From positions 124,001 through 188,000 of the forward strand of contig NZ_JBEDNQ010000014.1 of NCBI RefSeq assembly GCF_040105385.1: a stretch of 64,000 nt of DNA, in the 5' to 3' direction. This DNA comes from Pseudonocardia nematodicida. Its GTDB lineage: Bacteria; Actinomycetota; Actinomycetes; Mycobacteriales; Pseudonocardiaceae. The notes under the pieces were generated by a model, which saw only the letters and a program-made list of their open reading frames with translations, was not told the origin of the DNA and searched no databases. A program made the translations under genes and the position numbers. Positions 26,063 to 35,066 of the stretch are shown here, piece after piece. The stretch's first letter is position 1. Each line of letters opens with the position of its first letter.

Positions 26063-26155
26063 TGACAGCGCAGCCTGACGCGGGTCGCTGCTCTCTTCGG
26101 GTGACCTTTCCGTTATGGGCTCGCTGACCAGCCGAAACTGTCAGACCCCTTCGCG

Positions 26156-28153
26156 ATGCTCTCACGCATGTTCGACGACACGTCCTCGGCTGATCCGGCC
26201 GACACTGATCCGGCCTGCACAGATCTGGCCGGCACCGCCTTGTCCGGCGCGGGCTCCGCCGCGTCCCCCTCGGCCGCGGAAGACTCCGGCCGGGACTCGG
26301 TGCCGCCACCGGATCCCGGCCCTCCGCGGTGGTCGGAGCATCCGCCGGATGCTGCGCTGTTCGCGGTGTTGGAGTGTCCGCCGGATGCGGGGACGTCGTC
26401 GTTCGAGCGGGTGGAGCGCATCAAGGCCTTCGAGGTGGTGATCGCGCGGTTGCAGGTGATGCAGTCCGAGGAGATCGACGGGTTCGTCGGTGGGGCCGAG
26501 CGGGAGGTGGTCGAGTTCCTGGCGAACCATGACCCGGCTCGTGATGGCCGGTTGGGGCCGATGGACAACCTGGAGGGTGCGCTGGACTCGGCGACCGCGG
26601 AGATCCGGTTCGCGTTGCATCTGACCCGCACGGGTGCCGGTGTCCGGGTGTTTCATGCGCGGCGGTTGTTCGATCCGCGGATGGCGCCGACCGCGGAGCT
26701 GGCGCGGGCGGGGCGGTTGACCTGGCCGAAGATCATGAAGGTGCTCGACGGTGCGGACAACCTGACCGACTCCCAGATCGCCCGGTTGCAGGCTGCGGTG
26801 CTGCCGAAGGCTCCGACGCAGACGACGGGGCAGTTGGGGGCGGCGATCGCCCGGTTCCTGGTGCGTCTGGGTGATGAGGTGCCGCGCACGCGTCGGGAGC
26901 GTAAGGCTCGGGCGCGGTCGGTGGTGGTGTCGCCGGAGCCGGACGGGATGGCGGTGCTGCGGGTGTTCCTGCCCGCCGCGGCGGCGACCGGGGTCTATGC
27001 GGTGCTCGATCAGCACGCCCGCGGCTGCGGGGCCTCGGATCCGCGATCGATGGACGAGCGGCGCACGGACGCGTTGGTGGATCTGGTGTTGCACGGCACC
27101 GGCTATGCCAGTGAGGGCAGCGCCGCGGTCGCGGCGGTGGTTGCTGCTGCGGCGGCCGAGGCGCGGGCCGCGGCCGGGGACGCTGCGGCGCCCGCCGCGC
27201 CCGCCGCGCCTGCCGGGCAGGCCGCGGAGGCGGGCCCGGTCGTGGTGAACCCGTTCGGCATCCCCCGACCCCGCACCGGCACCGACTCGAACGGCATCTC
27301 TTCCGCGGGCGGCCCGTCCGCCGGCCCGGAGGCCAGCGACACCACCTCCGGCCGCGGCGACGGTGGGCGGAGCGGCTCCGGCAGCGCTGACTCCGGCGGC
27401 GGCGCCTTCGAGCCCAGCGTCTCCGGAGCCGGCTCGAGAAGCGGCGCTCCGGCCGCGACCCCATCCGGCCCGGACGAGGAGCCGGTCACTCCCGTGCCGA
27501 TCCCCGGGATCGCCCCGGCCCCACCCGGCGGCGCCCCCGCGGCCCGCAACTCCGTCCAGATCCGCATCAACGTCACCGTCTCGGCCGACACCCTGATCGG
27601 CGCCGACGACGACCCCGCCGAACTGGCCGGGTTCGGCCCGATCCCGGCCTCGGATGCCCGGGCGCTGGCGTTCGACCCGGCCAGTATCTGGACCCGGTTG
27701 TTCACCGACCCGGTCACCGGGCAGGTCCAGTACCGCGACCCCACCACGTACCGGCCGGATGCGAAGACCGATGCGTTCGTCCGCGCCCGGTTCCCCACCT
27801 GCGCCACGCCGGGCTGCCGGGTGCCCTCACACCGCTGCGACCTCGACCACGTCGTCCCCCACCGGGCTGATGGCAGCGGTGGGCTGACGGTGGCGGAGAA
27901 CCTGTGCCCGCACTGCCGCGGTGATCACCTGCTCAAGCACTGCCGCGGCTGGAGCACCGCCCTGCACGCCGACGGCACGGTGGAATGGACCACCCCGTCC
28001 GGGCACACCTACCGCACCGACCCCAGCCCCGTGGGTCCGGTGCGGGCGACCAACAAGGTCGCCAAGCGCGGGCCATCGGCCCTGCAACTGATGCGCGACC
28101 CCGAGCTCGCCGCCCGGGTGCTGGCCGAGAAGACCGCGGAGCCGCCGTTCTGA
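26156..28153 (+). CDS. DUF222 / 13E12-repeat-type protein with C-terminal HNH nuclease domain
   Basis: A 665-residue protein. The N-terminal 50 residues contain a degenerate 15-bp repeat (DPADT-DPACT-DLAGT). Residues about 75-330 are a DUF222-type helical domain (SATAEIRFALHLTRTGA, RARRLF-like and LTWPKIMKVLDG). An Ala/Gly/Ser-rich linker follows, then an HNH domain near the C-terminus (CATPGCRVPSHRCDLDHVVP with later LCPHCRGDHLLKH). These proteins occur in many copies in actinobacteria and may be homing or mobile-linked nucleases. Base use between about 26.3 and 27.1 kb is less GC-rich at third positions than in neighbours. ATG at 26168 is an alternative start. Confidence 0.88.
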   Translation: MLSRMFDDTSSADPADTDPACTDLAGTALSGAGSAASPSAAEDSGRDSVPPPDPGPPRWSEHPPDAALFAVLECPPDAGTSSFERVERIKAFEVVIARLQVMQSEEIDGFVGGAEREVVEFLANHDPARDGRLGPMDNLEGALDSATAEIRFALHLTRTGAGVRVFHARRLFDPRMAPTAELARAGRLTWPKIMKVLDGADNLTDSQIARLQAAVLPKAPTQTTGQLGAAIARFLVRLGDEVPRTRRERKARARSVVVSPEPDGMAVLRVFLPAAAATGVYAVLDQHARGCGASDPRSMDERRTDALVDLVLHGTGYASEGSAAVAAVVAAAAAEARAAAGDAAAPAAPAAPAGQAAEAGPVVVNPFGIPRPRTGTDSNGISSAGGPSAGPEASDTTSGRGDGGRSGSGSADSGGGAFEPSVSGAGSRSGAPAATPSGPDEEPVTPVPIPGIAPAPPGGAPAARNSVQIRINVTVSADTLIGADDDPAELAGFGPIPASDARALAFDPASIWTRLFTDPVTGQVQYRDPTTYRPDAKTDAFVRARFPTCATPGCRVPSHRCDLDHVVPHRADGSGGLTVAENLCPHCRGDHLLKHCRGWSTALHADGTVEWTTPSGHTYRTDPSPVGPVRATNKVAKRGPSALQLMRDPELAARVLAEKTAEPPF

Positions 28154-28530
28154 TCCCACTGCGCACGCGGGTACCCGGCCGTACCGGACGGTGACTCCGG
28201 TCCGTGGGGAGGAGCTCGCCGTGCGTGGCCCCACAGCGATCGGATGCGAGTTCGAGTTGCCGAACCTCGCACGTCCCCGATACTGGAAATAGGGCGGTCG
28301 AGAAGCAGGTCGCCCGCCACGAATTGCGGGATCAGGTTCGCCGGATCCCGGAGAACGTGCGGCCGTGGTTCGACGGCCGTCCCGCCGATGCCGATGCGAT
28401 CACGTTCCTGATCGCCCTTCCCGGATCGCTGACCTGCGGTCCGCCTCATCTCCACACGCCTGTTCCGGTTCGTCGCCACGGCTGCGATCCGGCATTGCGG
28501 TGTGCGCGAATAACGGCGAAAGGTTCCCAG
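28154..28530. other. Intergenic stretch before the mycosporine operon
   Basis: No gene is supported in these 377 bases. The stretch contains a few A/T-richer patches (GATACTGGAAATAGGG near 28280, GAATAACGGCGAAAGG just before the next start). It probably holds the promoter of the HAD-mys operon, but no convincing -35/-10 pair can be named. Confidence 0.5.
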
Positions 28531-29187
28531 ATGTCTGCCATTCTCTTCGGGTCGATCAGCACGCTCGCCGACACCTCGGAACTCCAGCGTGACGCGTTCA
28601 ATCGCGCGTTCGAGAAACACGGCTTGGACTGGCACTGGGACCGCGACACCTACCTCGGCATGCTCGAGTCGAGCGGCGGTGCCGACCGCATCGCCACACA
28701 GGCCGAGCGGACCGGCGAGGACGTCGACGCCGCGGCCGTCCACGCGACCAAGTCCGAACTGTTCCGGCAGAGCCTTCCCGGCGCCGGCATCGGTCCGCGG
28801 CCGGGCGTGCTGGAGACGATCCGGGCCGCGAAGACCGACGGCGTCCGCCTCGCGCTGGTCACCACGACCTCCCGCGACAACGTCGACGCGTTGCTCACCG
28901 CCCTCGCCCCCGACCTCGACCGCGACGACTTCGCGCTGGTCGTCGACACCTCCGTCGTCGACACCCCCAAGCCGGACCCGGCCGCCTACCGCTATGCCCT
29001 CGACGCCCTCGGCGAGTCCCCGGACGCCTGCGTCGCCGTCGAGGACAACCTCGGTGGGGTGGCCGCGGCCGTCGGCGCCGCGCTGCGCGTCGTCGCGTTC
29101 CCGAACGCCAACACCGCCGGGCACGACTTCGCGGCCGCGACCGAGCGCGTCGACCGCCTCGACCACGGGGCGCTGCTGCGCACCTGA
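28531..29187 (+). CDS. HAD-like protein lacking motif I aspartates, first gene of mys operon
   Basis: A 218-residue CbbY/phosphoglycolate-phosphatase-like fold. Motif II (LALVTTTSR), motif III Lys (DTPKPDP) and motif IV (VAVEDNLGG) are recognisable, but motif I, normally D-x-D-G-T-L, reads FGSISTL at residues 6-12: both catalytic aspartates are replaced (Gly7 and Ile9). It is therefore probably not a phosphatase by the usual mechanism. The ATG follows AAAGGTTCCCAG. It lies 55 bases before mysA and in the same direction, so it is likely part of the operon. A chaperone, binding or altered catalytic role is possible. The HAD fold call itself is firm. Confidence 0.82.
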   Translation: MSAILFGSISTLADTSELQRDAFNRAFEKHGLDWHWDRDTYLGMLESSGGADRIATQAERTGEDVDAAAVHATKSELFRQSLPGAGIGPRPGVLETIRAAKTDGVRLALVTTTSRDNVDALLTALAPDLDRDDFALVVDTSVVDTPKPDPAAYRYALDALGESPDACVAVEDNLGGVAAAVGAALRVVAFPNANTAGHDFAAATERVDRLDHGALLRT

Positions 29188-29242
29188 CCGGCGGCACGGA
29201 CCCATGCCCCGCCCCGGACGCAACGGATCGGAGACGAAGGAC

Positions 29243-30451
29243 ATGAGCAATCCCCGCGCCGTGCTGCGCGCGAACGACACCGAGTTCCATGTCGAGAGCT
29301 GGGAACGGATCGACTTCACCCTGCGCTACGTCGACGGCGTCTTCTCCCCGGAGAACCCGCAGCTCGCGGACGTGCACCGGGAGTGGGGCCGCTGCCTGAT
29401 GGTGGTCGACGAGACCGTCCACGAGCTCTACGGCGAGCGGATCCGGGCCTACTACGCCCACCACGGCATCGCGCTCACGACCGTCCCGCTGACGATCGCC
29501 GAGACGGCCAAGAGCATGCACACCCTGGAACGGATCGTCGATGCGTTCGCGGAGTTCGGCCTGCTGCGCACCGAACCCGTCCTGGTCGTCGGCGGCGGGC
29601 TGACCACCGACGTCACCGGGTTCGCCTGCGCCAGCTACAAACGCGGCACCCCCTACGTCCGGGTGCCCACCACGCTGATCGGGTTGATCGACGCGAGCGT
29701 GGCGATGAAGGTCGCGGTCAACCACGGACGGCACAAGAACCGCCTCGGTGCGTTCCACGCCTCGCAGCAGGTGCTGCTCGACTTCTCGTTCCTCGCGACC
29801 CTGCCCGAGGCGCAGGTCCGCAACGGACTCAGCGAGATGATCAAGATCGCGACGGTGGCGAACGCCGGGCTGTTCGACGTGCTGGAGAAGTACGGCGCCG
29901 ACCTGCTCACGACCCGGTTCGGACACCTCGGCGACGAGGCGGGCCCCGAGTTGCGCGAGGTCGCGCACCAGGCCACGCACGACGCGATCCGCACCATGCT
30001 GGAGCTCGAGCACCGCAACCTGCACGAGCTCGACCTCGACCGGGTCATCGCGTTCGGGCACACCTGGAGCCCGACCCTGGAGCTCACCCCGGACACCCCC
30101 ATGCTGCACGGGCACGCGATCGCGATCGACATGGCGTTCTCCGCGACGCTCGCGCAGCGCCGCGGCTACCTCGGAACCGGTGACCGGGACCGGATCCACC
30201 GCCTGTTCAGCGACCTCGGCCTCGCCGTCGACAGCCCGTACCTGACCCCGGAACTGCTCGCCGACGCGACCGACTCGATCCTGCAGACCCGGGCCGGCCT
30301 GCTGCGGGCGGCCGTGCCCCGTCCGATCGGGACGTGCCACTTCGTCAACGACATCGAGCCCGGCGAGCTCGCCGAGACCCTGACCGAGCACCGGGCGGCG
30401 GTCGCGGGCCTGCCGACCGCGGCGCAGGGCGTCGAGATGTGGTCGCGATGA
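29243..30451 (+). CDS. mysA: Demethyl-4-deoxygadusol synthase (sugar-phosphate cyclase)
   Basis: A 402-residue dehydroquinate-synthase-family cyclase. VVGGGLTTDVTGFACASYKR, the PTTLIGLIDASVAMKVAVN segment and HKNRLGAFHASQQVLLDFSF distinguish sedoheptulose-7-phosphate cyclases (DDGS/EEVS) from ordinary AroB. Directly adjacent methyltransferase and ATP-grasp genes favour DDGS, which makes demethyl-4-deoxygadusol, the first step to mycosporines. The ATG at 29243 follows GGAGACGAAGG. Its stop overlaps the next ATG. Equivalent clusters are known in cyanobacteria and in Actinosynnema and Pseudonocardia. Confidence 0.9.
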   Translation: MSNPRAVLRANDTEFHVESWERIDFTLRYVDGVFSPENPQLADVHREWGRCLMVVDETVHELYGERIRAYYAHHGIALTTVPLTIAETAKSMHTLERIVDAFAEFGLLRTEPVLVVGGGLTTDVTGFACASYKRGTPYVRVPTTLIGLIDASVAMKVAVNHGRHKNRLGAFHASQQVLLDFSFLATLPEAQVRNGLSEMIKIATVANAGLFDVLEKYGADLLTTRFGHLGDEAGPELREVAHQATHDAIRTMLELEHRNLHELDLDRVIAFGHTWSPTLELTPDTPMLHGHAIAIDMAFSATLAQRRGYLGTGDRDRIHRLFSDLGLAVDSPYLTPELLADATDSILQTRAGLLRAAVPRPIGTCHFVNDIEPGELAETLTEHRAAVAGLPTAAQGVEMWSR

Positions 30452-31251
30452 CCGGGACCGTCGGCCCGTACATCCGCCGCGCCCGGCCCGTCACGCCGAC
30501 GACGATCCTCGCCCGGCTGCTCGACGACGTCGTCGCGCGGGAGGGCGACGGTGCCGACCCGGACCTGGTGCACGCCCGGGACCTGGCCGCCGGGTTGGAC
30601 CCGTACCTCGACGCGCACACCTCGCCGGCCTCGGAACCGTTGCGCGAGCTGGAGCGCCGGACCCGGGCCGTGGACTGGGACGGCCGTGGCGGCGCGCTGG
30701 AGCAGGAGATGCTGTCCGGTCACGTCGAGGGCCGGTTCCTCCGGTTCCTGGTCGCGATGACCGGGGCGCGACGGGTCCTGGAGATCGGCATGTTCACCGG
30801 CTACTCGGCGCTGGCGATGGCCGAGGCGCTGCCCGTCGACGGCGAGCTCGTCGCCTGCGAGGCCGATCCGGACGCCGCGGCGCTGGCCCGCGAGCTCGTC
30901 GACGCCAGTCCGGCGGGGGAGCGGATCCGGATCGAGGTCGGCCCGGCCGCGGAGACGCTGCCGCGGCTCGGCGGCGAGTTCGGCGACGGGTTCGACCTCG
31001 TGTTCGTCGACGCGGACAAGGCCGGGTACGCCGGCTACCTCGACACCCTGCTCACGACCGGGCTGCTCGCGCCGCACGGCGTGGTCTGCGTGGACAACAC
31101 GTTGATGCAGGGCCTGCCGTGGACCGGGGGCGGGACGTCCAACGCCGACGCCATCGCGGCGTTCAACCGGGCGGTCACCGACGACCCGCGCGTCGAGCAG
31201 GTGGTCCTGCCGCTGCGGGACGGCCTCACGCTGATCCGGTGGGCGTCGTGA
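30448..31251 (+). CDS. mysB: O-methyltransferase making 4-deoxygadusol
   Basis: A 267-residue SAM-dependent O-methyltransferase of the CCoAMT-like class. The SAM motif reads VLEIGMFTGYSALAMAEALP (about residue 112), with the metal-site-like VFVDADKAGYAGYLD and the C-terminal LPLRDGLTLIRW. Placed between mysA and an ATP-grasp gene it is expected to methylate demethyl-4-deoxygadusol to 4-deoxygadusol. The start and stop overlap its neighbours by four bases each (ATGA and GTGA). Confidence 0.92.
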   Translation: MTGTVGPYIRRARPVTPTTILARLLDDVVAREGDGADPDLVHARDLAAGLDPYLDAHTSPASEPLRELERRTRAVDWDGRGGALEQEMLSGHVEGRFLRFLVAMTGARRVLEIGMFTGYSALAMAEALPVDGELVACEADPDAAALARELVDASPAGERIRIEVGPAAETLPRLGGEFGDGFDLVFVDADKAGYAGYLDTLLTTGLLAPHGVVCVDNTLMQGLPWTGGGTSNADAIAAFNRAVTDDPRVEQVVLPLRDGLTLIRWAS

Positions 31252-32735
31252 CGGTCCGGGGGACCCTCCGCCGGGCGGCGGCCGCCGTAGCGCCGCGCGG
31301 GACGACGCCGGACGACGGGACGCGCGAGGTGCGGGACCGCGATCCGGCGCCGGGTCTGCCGGGGCGGACCGCACGGGGCGGGACGCGCGGACCGGTCGCG
31401 GTCCGGGTGCGGACGGCGACGACCCTGCTGGCACTGACCGCCGCCCTCCCGGTCAGCGCGGCACTGACCGGCGCGGCAGCCCTGATCGGCGCCGTCCGCC
31501 GGCGACGGTCCGGACCGTCCACCTCGGACCCCGCAGGCACCGGCGCGCCGTCCCCGCCCCCCGACCGCCGCACGATCATGATCAGCGGCGGCAAGATGAC
31601 CAAGGCCCTCGCGCTGGCCCGCGCGTTCCACCGGGCCGGGCACCGGGTCGTGCTCGTCGAACAGCACCGATACCGGTTCTCCGGGCACCGCTTCTCCCGC
31701 GCCGTCGACGCGTTCCACGTCGTCCCCGCCCCGGACGCGCCGGACTACGCCACCCGGCTCGCGGCCGTCGCCCGGGCCGAGGGCGTCGACGTCTACGTCC
31801 CGGTCTGCAGCCCGCTCGCCAGCTGGTACGACGCCGACGCCGCCCGGGTGCTCGAGCCGTTCTGCGAGGTCGTCCACCCGGACGCCGACGTCGTCGCGAT
31901 GCTCGACGACAAGCAACGCTTCACCGCGACCGCCGCGTCGATGGGGCTGTCGGTCCCGGCCGCGCACCGGATCACCGACCCGCGCCAGGTGATCGACTTC
32001 GACTTCCCGCCCGGCCGCAGCTGGATCATGAAGTCGATCGCCTACGACCCGGTGCGCCGGATGGACCTCACCCGGCTGCCCCGTCCGACGCCGGTGGAGA
32101 CCGCGGCGTTCGTCCGCGACCTGCCGATCTCGCCGGACAACCCGTGGATCCTGCAGGAGTTCGTCGAGGGCACCGAGTACTGCACCCACTCCACCGTCCG
32201 CGACGGGCGGGTGCGGCTGCACTGCTGCTGCCCGTCGTCGAGCTTCCAGCTCACCTACACGATGGTCGACCACCCGGTGATCGAGGACTGGGTGCGCCGG
32301 TTCTGCGGCGAGCACGGGGTGACCGGGCAGCTGTCGTTCGACTTCATCGAGGACGCCGCGGGACGGGTGTATGCCATCGAGTGCAACCCGCGCACGCACT
32401 CGGCGATCACGATGTTCTACGACCATCCCGGCGTCGCCGCCGCCTACCTCGAGGGCGGCCACGGGACCGTCCTGCCGACACCGCGCAGCCGGCCGACCTA
32501 CTGGCTGCACCACGAGCTGGGCCGGCTGCTGCGGAACCCGGGCACGCTGCCGGACGTCGCGCGGACGGTGTGGCGCGGCAAGGAGGCGTTGCTGGAGAGC
32601 TCCGATCCGCTGCCGTTCCTGCTGGTCCCGCACCTGCAGATCACGTCGCTGCTGCTCGGGAACCTGCGCCGCGGACGGGACTGGGTGAAGATCGACGTCA
32701 ACATCGGCAAGCTCGTCGAACCGGCGGGCGACTGA
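31248..32735 (+). CDS. mysC: ATP-grasp ligase (mycosporine-glycine synthase)
   Basis: A 495-residue ATP-grasp enzyme expected to join glycine to 4-deoxygadusol. The catalytic part begins at about residue 105 with TIMISGGKMTKALALARAFH; later features include WIMKSIAYDPVRR and YAIECNPRTHSAITMFYDH near the metal site. The first hundred residues are Arg/Pro/Ala-rich with one hydrophobic segment near residues 60-85 (LLALTAALPVSAALTG), suggesting a membrane anchor as in other MysC proteins. The GTG overlaps the mysB stop. A later internal start would drop the hydrophobic segment. Confidence 0.9.
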   Translation: MTVRGTLRRAAAAVAPRGTTPDDGTREVRDRDPAPGLPGRTARGGTRGPVAVRVRTATTLLALTAALPVSAALTGAAALIGAVRRRRSGPSTSDPAGTGAPSPPPDRRTIMISGGKMTKALALARAFHRAGHRVVLVEQHRYRFSGHRFSRAVDAFHVVPAPDAPDYATRLAAVARAEGVDVYVPVCSPLASWYDADAARVLEPFCEVVHPDADVVAMLDDKQRFTATAASMGLSVPAAHRITDPRQVIDFDFPPGRSWIMKSIAYDPVRRMDLTRLPRPTPVETAAFVRDLPISPDNPWILQEFVEGTEYCTHSTVRDGRVRLHCCCPSSSFQLTYTMVDHPVIEDWVRRFCGEHGVTGQLSFDFIEDAAGRVYAIECNPRTHSAITMFYDHPGVAAAYLEGGHGTVLPTPRSRPTYWLHHELGRLLRNPGTLPDVARTVWRGKEALLESSDPLPFLLVPHLQITSLLLGNLRRGRDWVKIDVNIGKLVEPAGD

Positions 32736-33769
32736 TGACCCGGGTGCTGCACCTGGCCGGGTCCCCGGTCGACGAGTTCTTCTGCGACCTGTCCCGGCTC
32801 TACGCCGCCGACTGCCTGGAGGCCGTCGCCGACCCGGAGCGCTACGAGTTCTCGATCGCCTACGTGACCCCCGGCGGAGGGTGGCGCTTCCCGGCCGCGC
32901 TCGACCCCGGCTCGATCGCCGCCGCCCCGGAGATCGGTCCGGACGAGGCCGTCCGCACCGTCCGCCGGCTGGGGATCGAGGTGATGGTGCCGCAGATGTT
33001 CTGCCGCCCCGGCATGACGCACTACCGCGCCCTGTTCGACCTGCTCGGTGTGCCGTATGTCGGCAACCCGCCGGACGTCATGGCGCTCGGCGCCGACAAG
33101 GCGCGGGCCCGCGCGGTGGTGGCGGCCGGTGGCGTCGCCGTCCCCCGCGGCGAGGTCGTCCGGCCCGGCGCGACGACGACGATCGCGCCGCCCGCCGTCG
33201 TGAAGCCGGTGGACACCGACAACTCGGTCGGGGTCACGCTGGTGCGGGAGACCGGCGGGTACGAGGTCGCGCTGAAGGACGCGCACCTGTACGGCGACCG
33301 GGCGTTGGTCGAGGAGTTCGTGCCGCTCGGCCGCGAGGTGCGGTGCGGGGTCGTCGAGCACGACGGCCGGCTGGTCGGGCTCCCGCTCGAGGAGTACCGG
33401 ATGGATGCCGCCGGGAAGCCGGTCCGGCTCGCCGACGACAAGCTCGCCCGCGACGCCGCCGGCGACCTGCACCTGGTCGCGAAGGACGCCCGGTCCTGGA
33501 TCGTGGACCCGGCCGACCCGGTCACCGGCCCCGTGCACGCCGCGGCACTGGCCGCGTTCGAGGCGATGGGCTGCCGGGACTACGGGCTGTTCGACTTCCG
33601 GATCGACCCGGACGGGCGTCCGTGGTTCCTGGAGGCCGGGCTGTACTGCTCGTTCGCACGGACCTCGGTGGTCGCGACGATGAGTGCCGCCGCCGGGATC
33701 CCGGTCACCGATCTCTTCGGCGCGATGGTGTCGCGCGCCGTGGAGCGGGGACGGGCCCGGTCACGCTAG
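32735..33769 (+). CDS. mysD: D-Ala-D-Ala-ligase-like ATP-grasp enzyme
   Basis: A 344-residue ATP-grasp protein resembling D-Ala-D-Ala ligases (VPYVGNPPDVMALGADKARA, VVKPVDTDNSVGV, LVEEFVPLGREVRCGV, and FRIDPDGRPWFLEAG). In mycosporine clusters this type adds a second amino acid such as serine or threonine to mycosporine-glycine, giving shinorine- or porphyra-334-like products. Start overlaps the mysC stop by one base (TGATG). The stop is TAG in CTAG, shared with the stop of the opposite-strand dioxygenase. The amino acid it accepts cannot be read from sequence. Confidence 0.88.
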   Translation: MTRVLHLAGSPVDEFFCDLSRLYAADCLEAVADPERYEFSIAYVTPGGGWRFPAALDPGSIAAAPEIGPDEAVRTVRRLGIEVMVPQMFCRPGMTHYRALFDLLGVPYVGNPPDVMALGADKARARAVVAAGGVAVPRGEVVRPGATTTIAPPAVVKPVDTDNSVGVTLVRETGGYEVALKDAHLYGDRALVEEFVPLGREVRCGVVEHDGRLVGLPLEEYRMDAAGKPVRLADDKLARDAAGDLHLVAKDARSWIVDPADPVTGPVHAAALAAFEAMGCRDYGLFDFRIDPDGRPWFLEAGLYCSFARTSVVATMSAAAGIPVTDLFGAMVSRAVERGRARSR

Positions 33770-34545
33770 GCCGTGACGGGCTCGGATCCGGCGATCATGC
33801 CGCGGTGCATCACCCGGTCCCCGACGACCCCGGCGTGGTCCGCACGGTGCAGCACGCAGGCGTTGTCCCAGATCACGACGTCACCGGGGGACCAGGCGTG
33901 CCGTAGCACGTTGCCGTCCCGGGTGGAGTGCGCGAACAGCTGCTGCACCGTCTGCGCCGACTCGGCGTCGGACATCCCACTGATCGCGACGCAGCGGGCC
34001 GGCGTGGACAGGTACAGCGCGGTCCGCCCGGAGACCGGGTGCCGCCGGAAGACCGGGTGCTCGGCCTCGGTCTCGGTCCCGGCGTCCTCGGCGGACAGCC
34101 CGGTCACGACGTGCCGGATCGTCCGGCCCGCCAGCCGCGCGCGCAGCCCGTCCGGGAGGGTGTCGTAGGCGCGGTACTGGTTGCTGAACTGGGTCGCGCC
34201 ACCGTGGCGCGGCACCGAGACCGCGCGCAGCGCGGTGTAGGCGGGCGGCCGGGCGACGTAGCTGGTGTCGACGTGGAACGAGCTCTTCGGTGGCGTGCTG
34301 CGGCCGACGTTGCTGATCACGTTGAGGTCCGGGAACCCCGGGACCGGCGTCTCGCCGGTGGTGAAGGTCAGCTCGCCGAAGCCGCGCAGGAAGTCCAGGA
34401 AGGCGGTGTCGCCGGCGTCGTGCTGTCCGGGCAGGACGAGCACGCCGTGCTCGGCGAGCAGGCCCACGAGGGCGTCGTGGTCGGCATCGGACAGCGACAC
34501 CCCGGTCACGGTGGCGCCGACCGGGTGCAGGGCGACGTGCTCCAT
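33766..34545 (-). CDS. TauD/TfdA-family dioxygenase converging on mysD
   Basis: A 259-residue nonheme iron 2-oxoglutarate dioxygenase. The HxD pair is in FHVDTSYVARPP (about residues 91-93) and the distal His in MHRGMIAG near the C-terminus. It is shorter than the 306-residue paralogue near 25 kb and not a close copy. Its stop overlaps the mysD stop (CTAG). Cyanobacterial MysH, which makes palythine-type mycosporines, is also an iron/2-oxoglutarate enzyme but of the phytanoyl-CoA-hydroxylase class. A tailoring role is therefore only a hypothesis. Confidence 0.88.
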   Translation of the reverse strand: MEHVALHPVGATVTGVSLSDADHDALVGLLAEHGVLVLPGQHDAGDTAFLDFLRGFGELTFTTGETPVPGFPDLNVISNVGRSTPPKSSFHVDTSYVARPPAYTALRAVSVPRHGGATQFSNQYRAYDTLPDGLRARLAGRTIRHVVTGLSAEDAGTETEAEHPVFRRHPVSGRTALYLSTPARCVAISGMSDAESAQTVQQLFAHSTRDGNVLRHAWSPGDVVIWDNACVLHRADHAGVVGDRVMHRGMIAGSEPVTA

Positions 34546-34586
34546 CTCCCGAGTGTGCGGGCGGTGCGCCGACCTCGCCCGGCGAT

Positions 34587-35066
34587 CTACGCCGGACGGC
34601 GCCACCACCGCCGGCGGCCGTCGGGCTCGGGTTCGCCGTCGGACGGGGCGGCGATCGCGAGCCGGCCGACCTGCTCGTTGAGCACCTTGAGGTGGACCCG
34701 GACGTCGTCGTGCGTCGGGTCCAGCACCGCCTGCTCGGCGATCTCGGCGGCCTGGTCCACCGAGTGCTTGAGCGATGCCTTCGCCTTCGCCAGCCGGTGC
34801 GCGATCCGGCGGGCCGGGGGCTCGGTGATCCGGAACCGGGCCGGCTCGATCGAGTCGCCGACCGCGGCGAGCCGGCGCACCGCGTCCAGCTCGGTGTCGA
34901 GCCGCTTGCCGATCTCGGTCAGCCACGTCCGGACCTGCATCGCATTGATCACCGAGGTGATCCGGTGGAACCGGTCGACCTGCTCGGTGCAGTCGGCGAC
35001 GTAGGTCCTCCAGTACCGGGACAGCGGTGCGGGAGGCTCGGGGCTGGACGGGCGCAGGCGTGGCAC
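34587..35066 (-). CDS. Helical protein of unknown function upstream of the TauD gene
   Basis: A 159-residue protein predicted largely helical, with no signal peptide or known motif. A basic C-terminal tail (RRRWWRRPA) follows an acidic patch. The GTG at 35066 was chosen because the longer frame upstream is low-complexity. It lies 41 bases upstream of the TauD-type dioxygenase on the same strand, so the two may be co-transcribed. Not recognised. Confidence 0.6.
   Translation of the reverse strand: MPRLRPSSPEPPAPLSRYWRTYVADCTEQVDRFHRITSVINAMQVRTWLTEIGKRLDTELDAVRRLAAVGDSIEPARFRITEPPARRIAHRLAKAKASLKHSVDQAAEIAEQAVLDPTHDDVRVHLKVLNEQVGRLAIAAPSDGEPEPDGRRRWWRRPA

Noticed and set aside
29243..30451. 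Ordinary 3-dehydroquinate synthase (AroB)
   Set aside because: Active-site strings and the mysB-mysC-mysD neighbours fit the sedoheptulose-7-phosphate cyclase branch instead.
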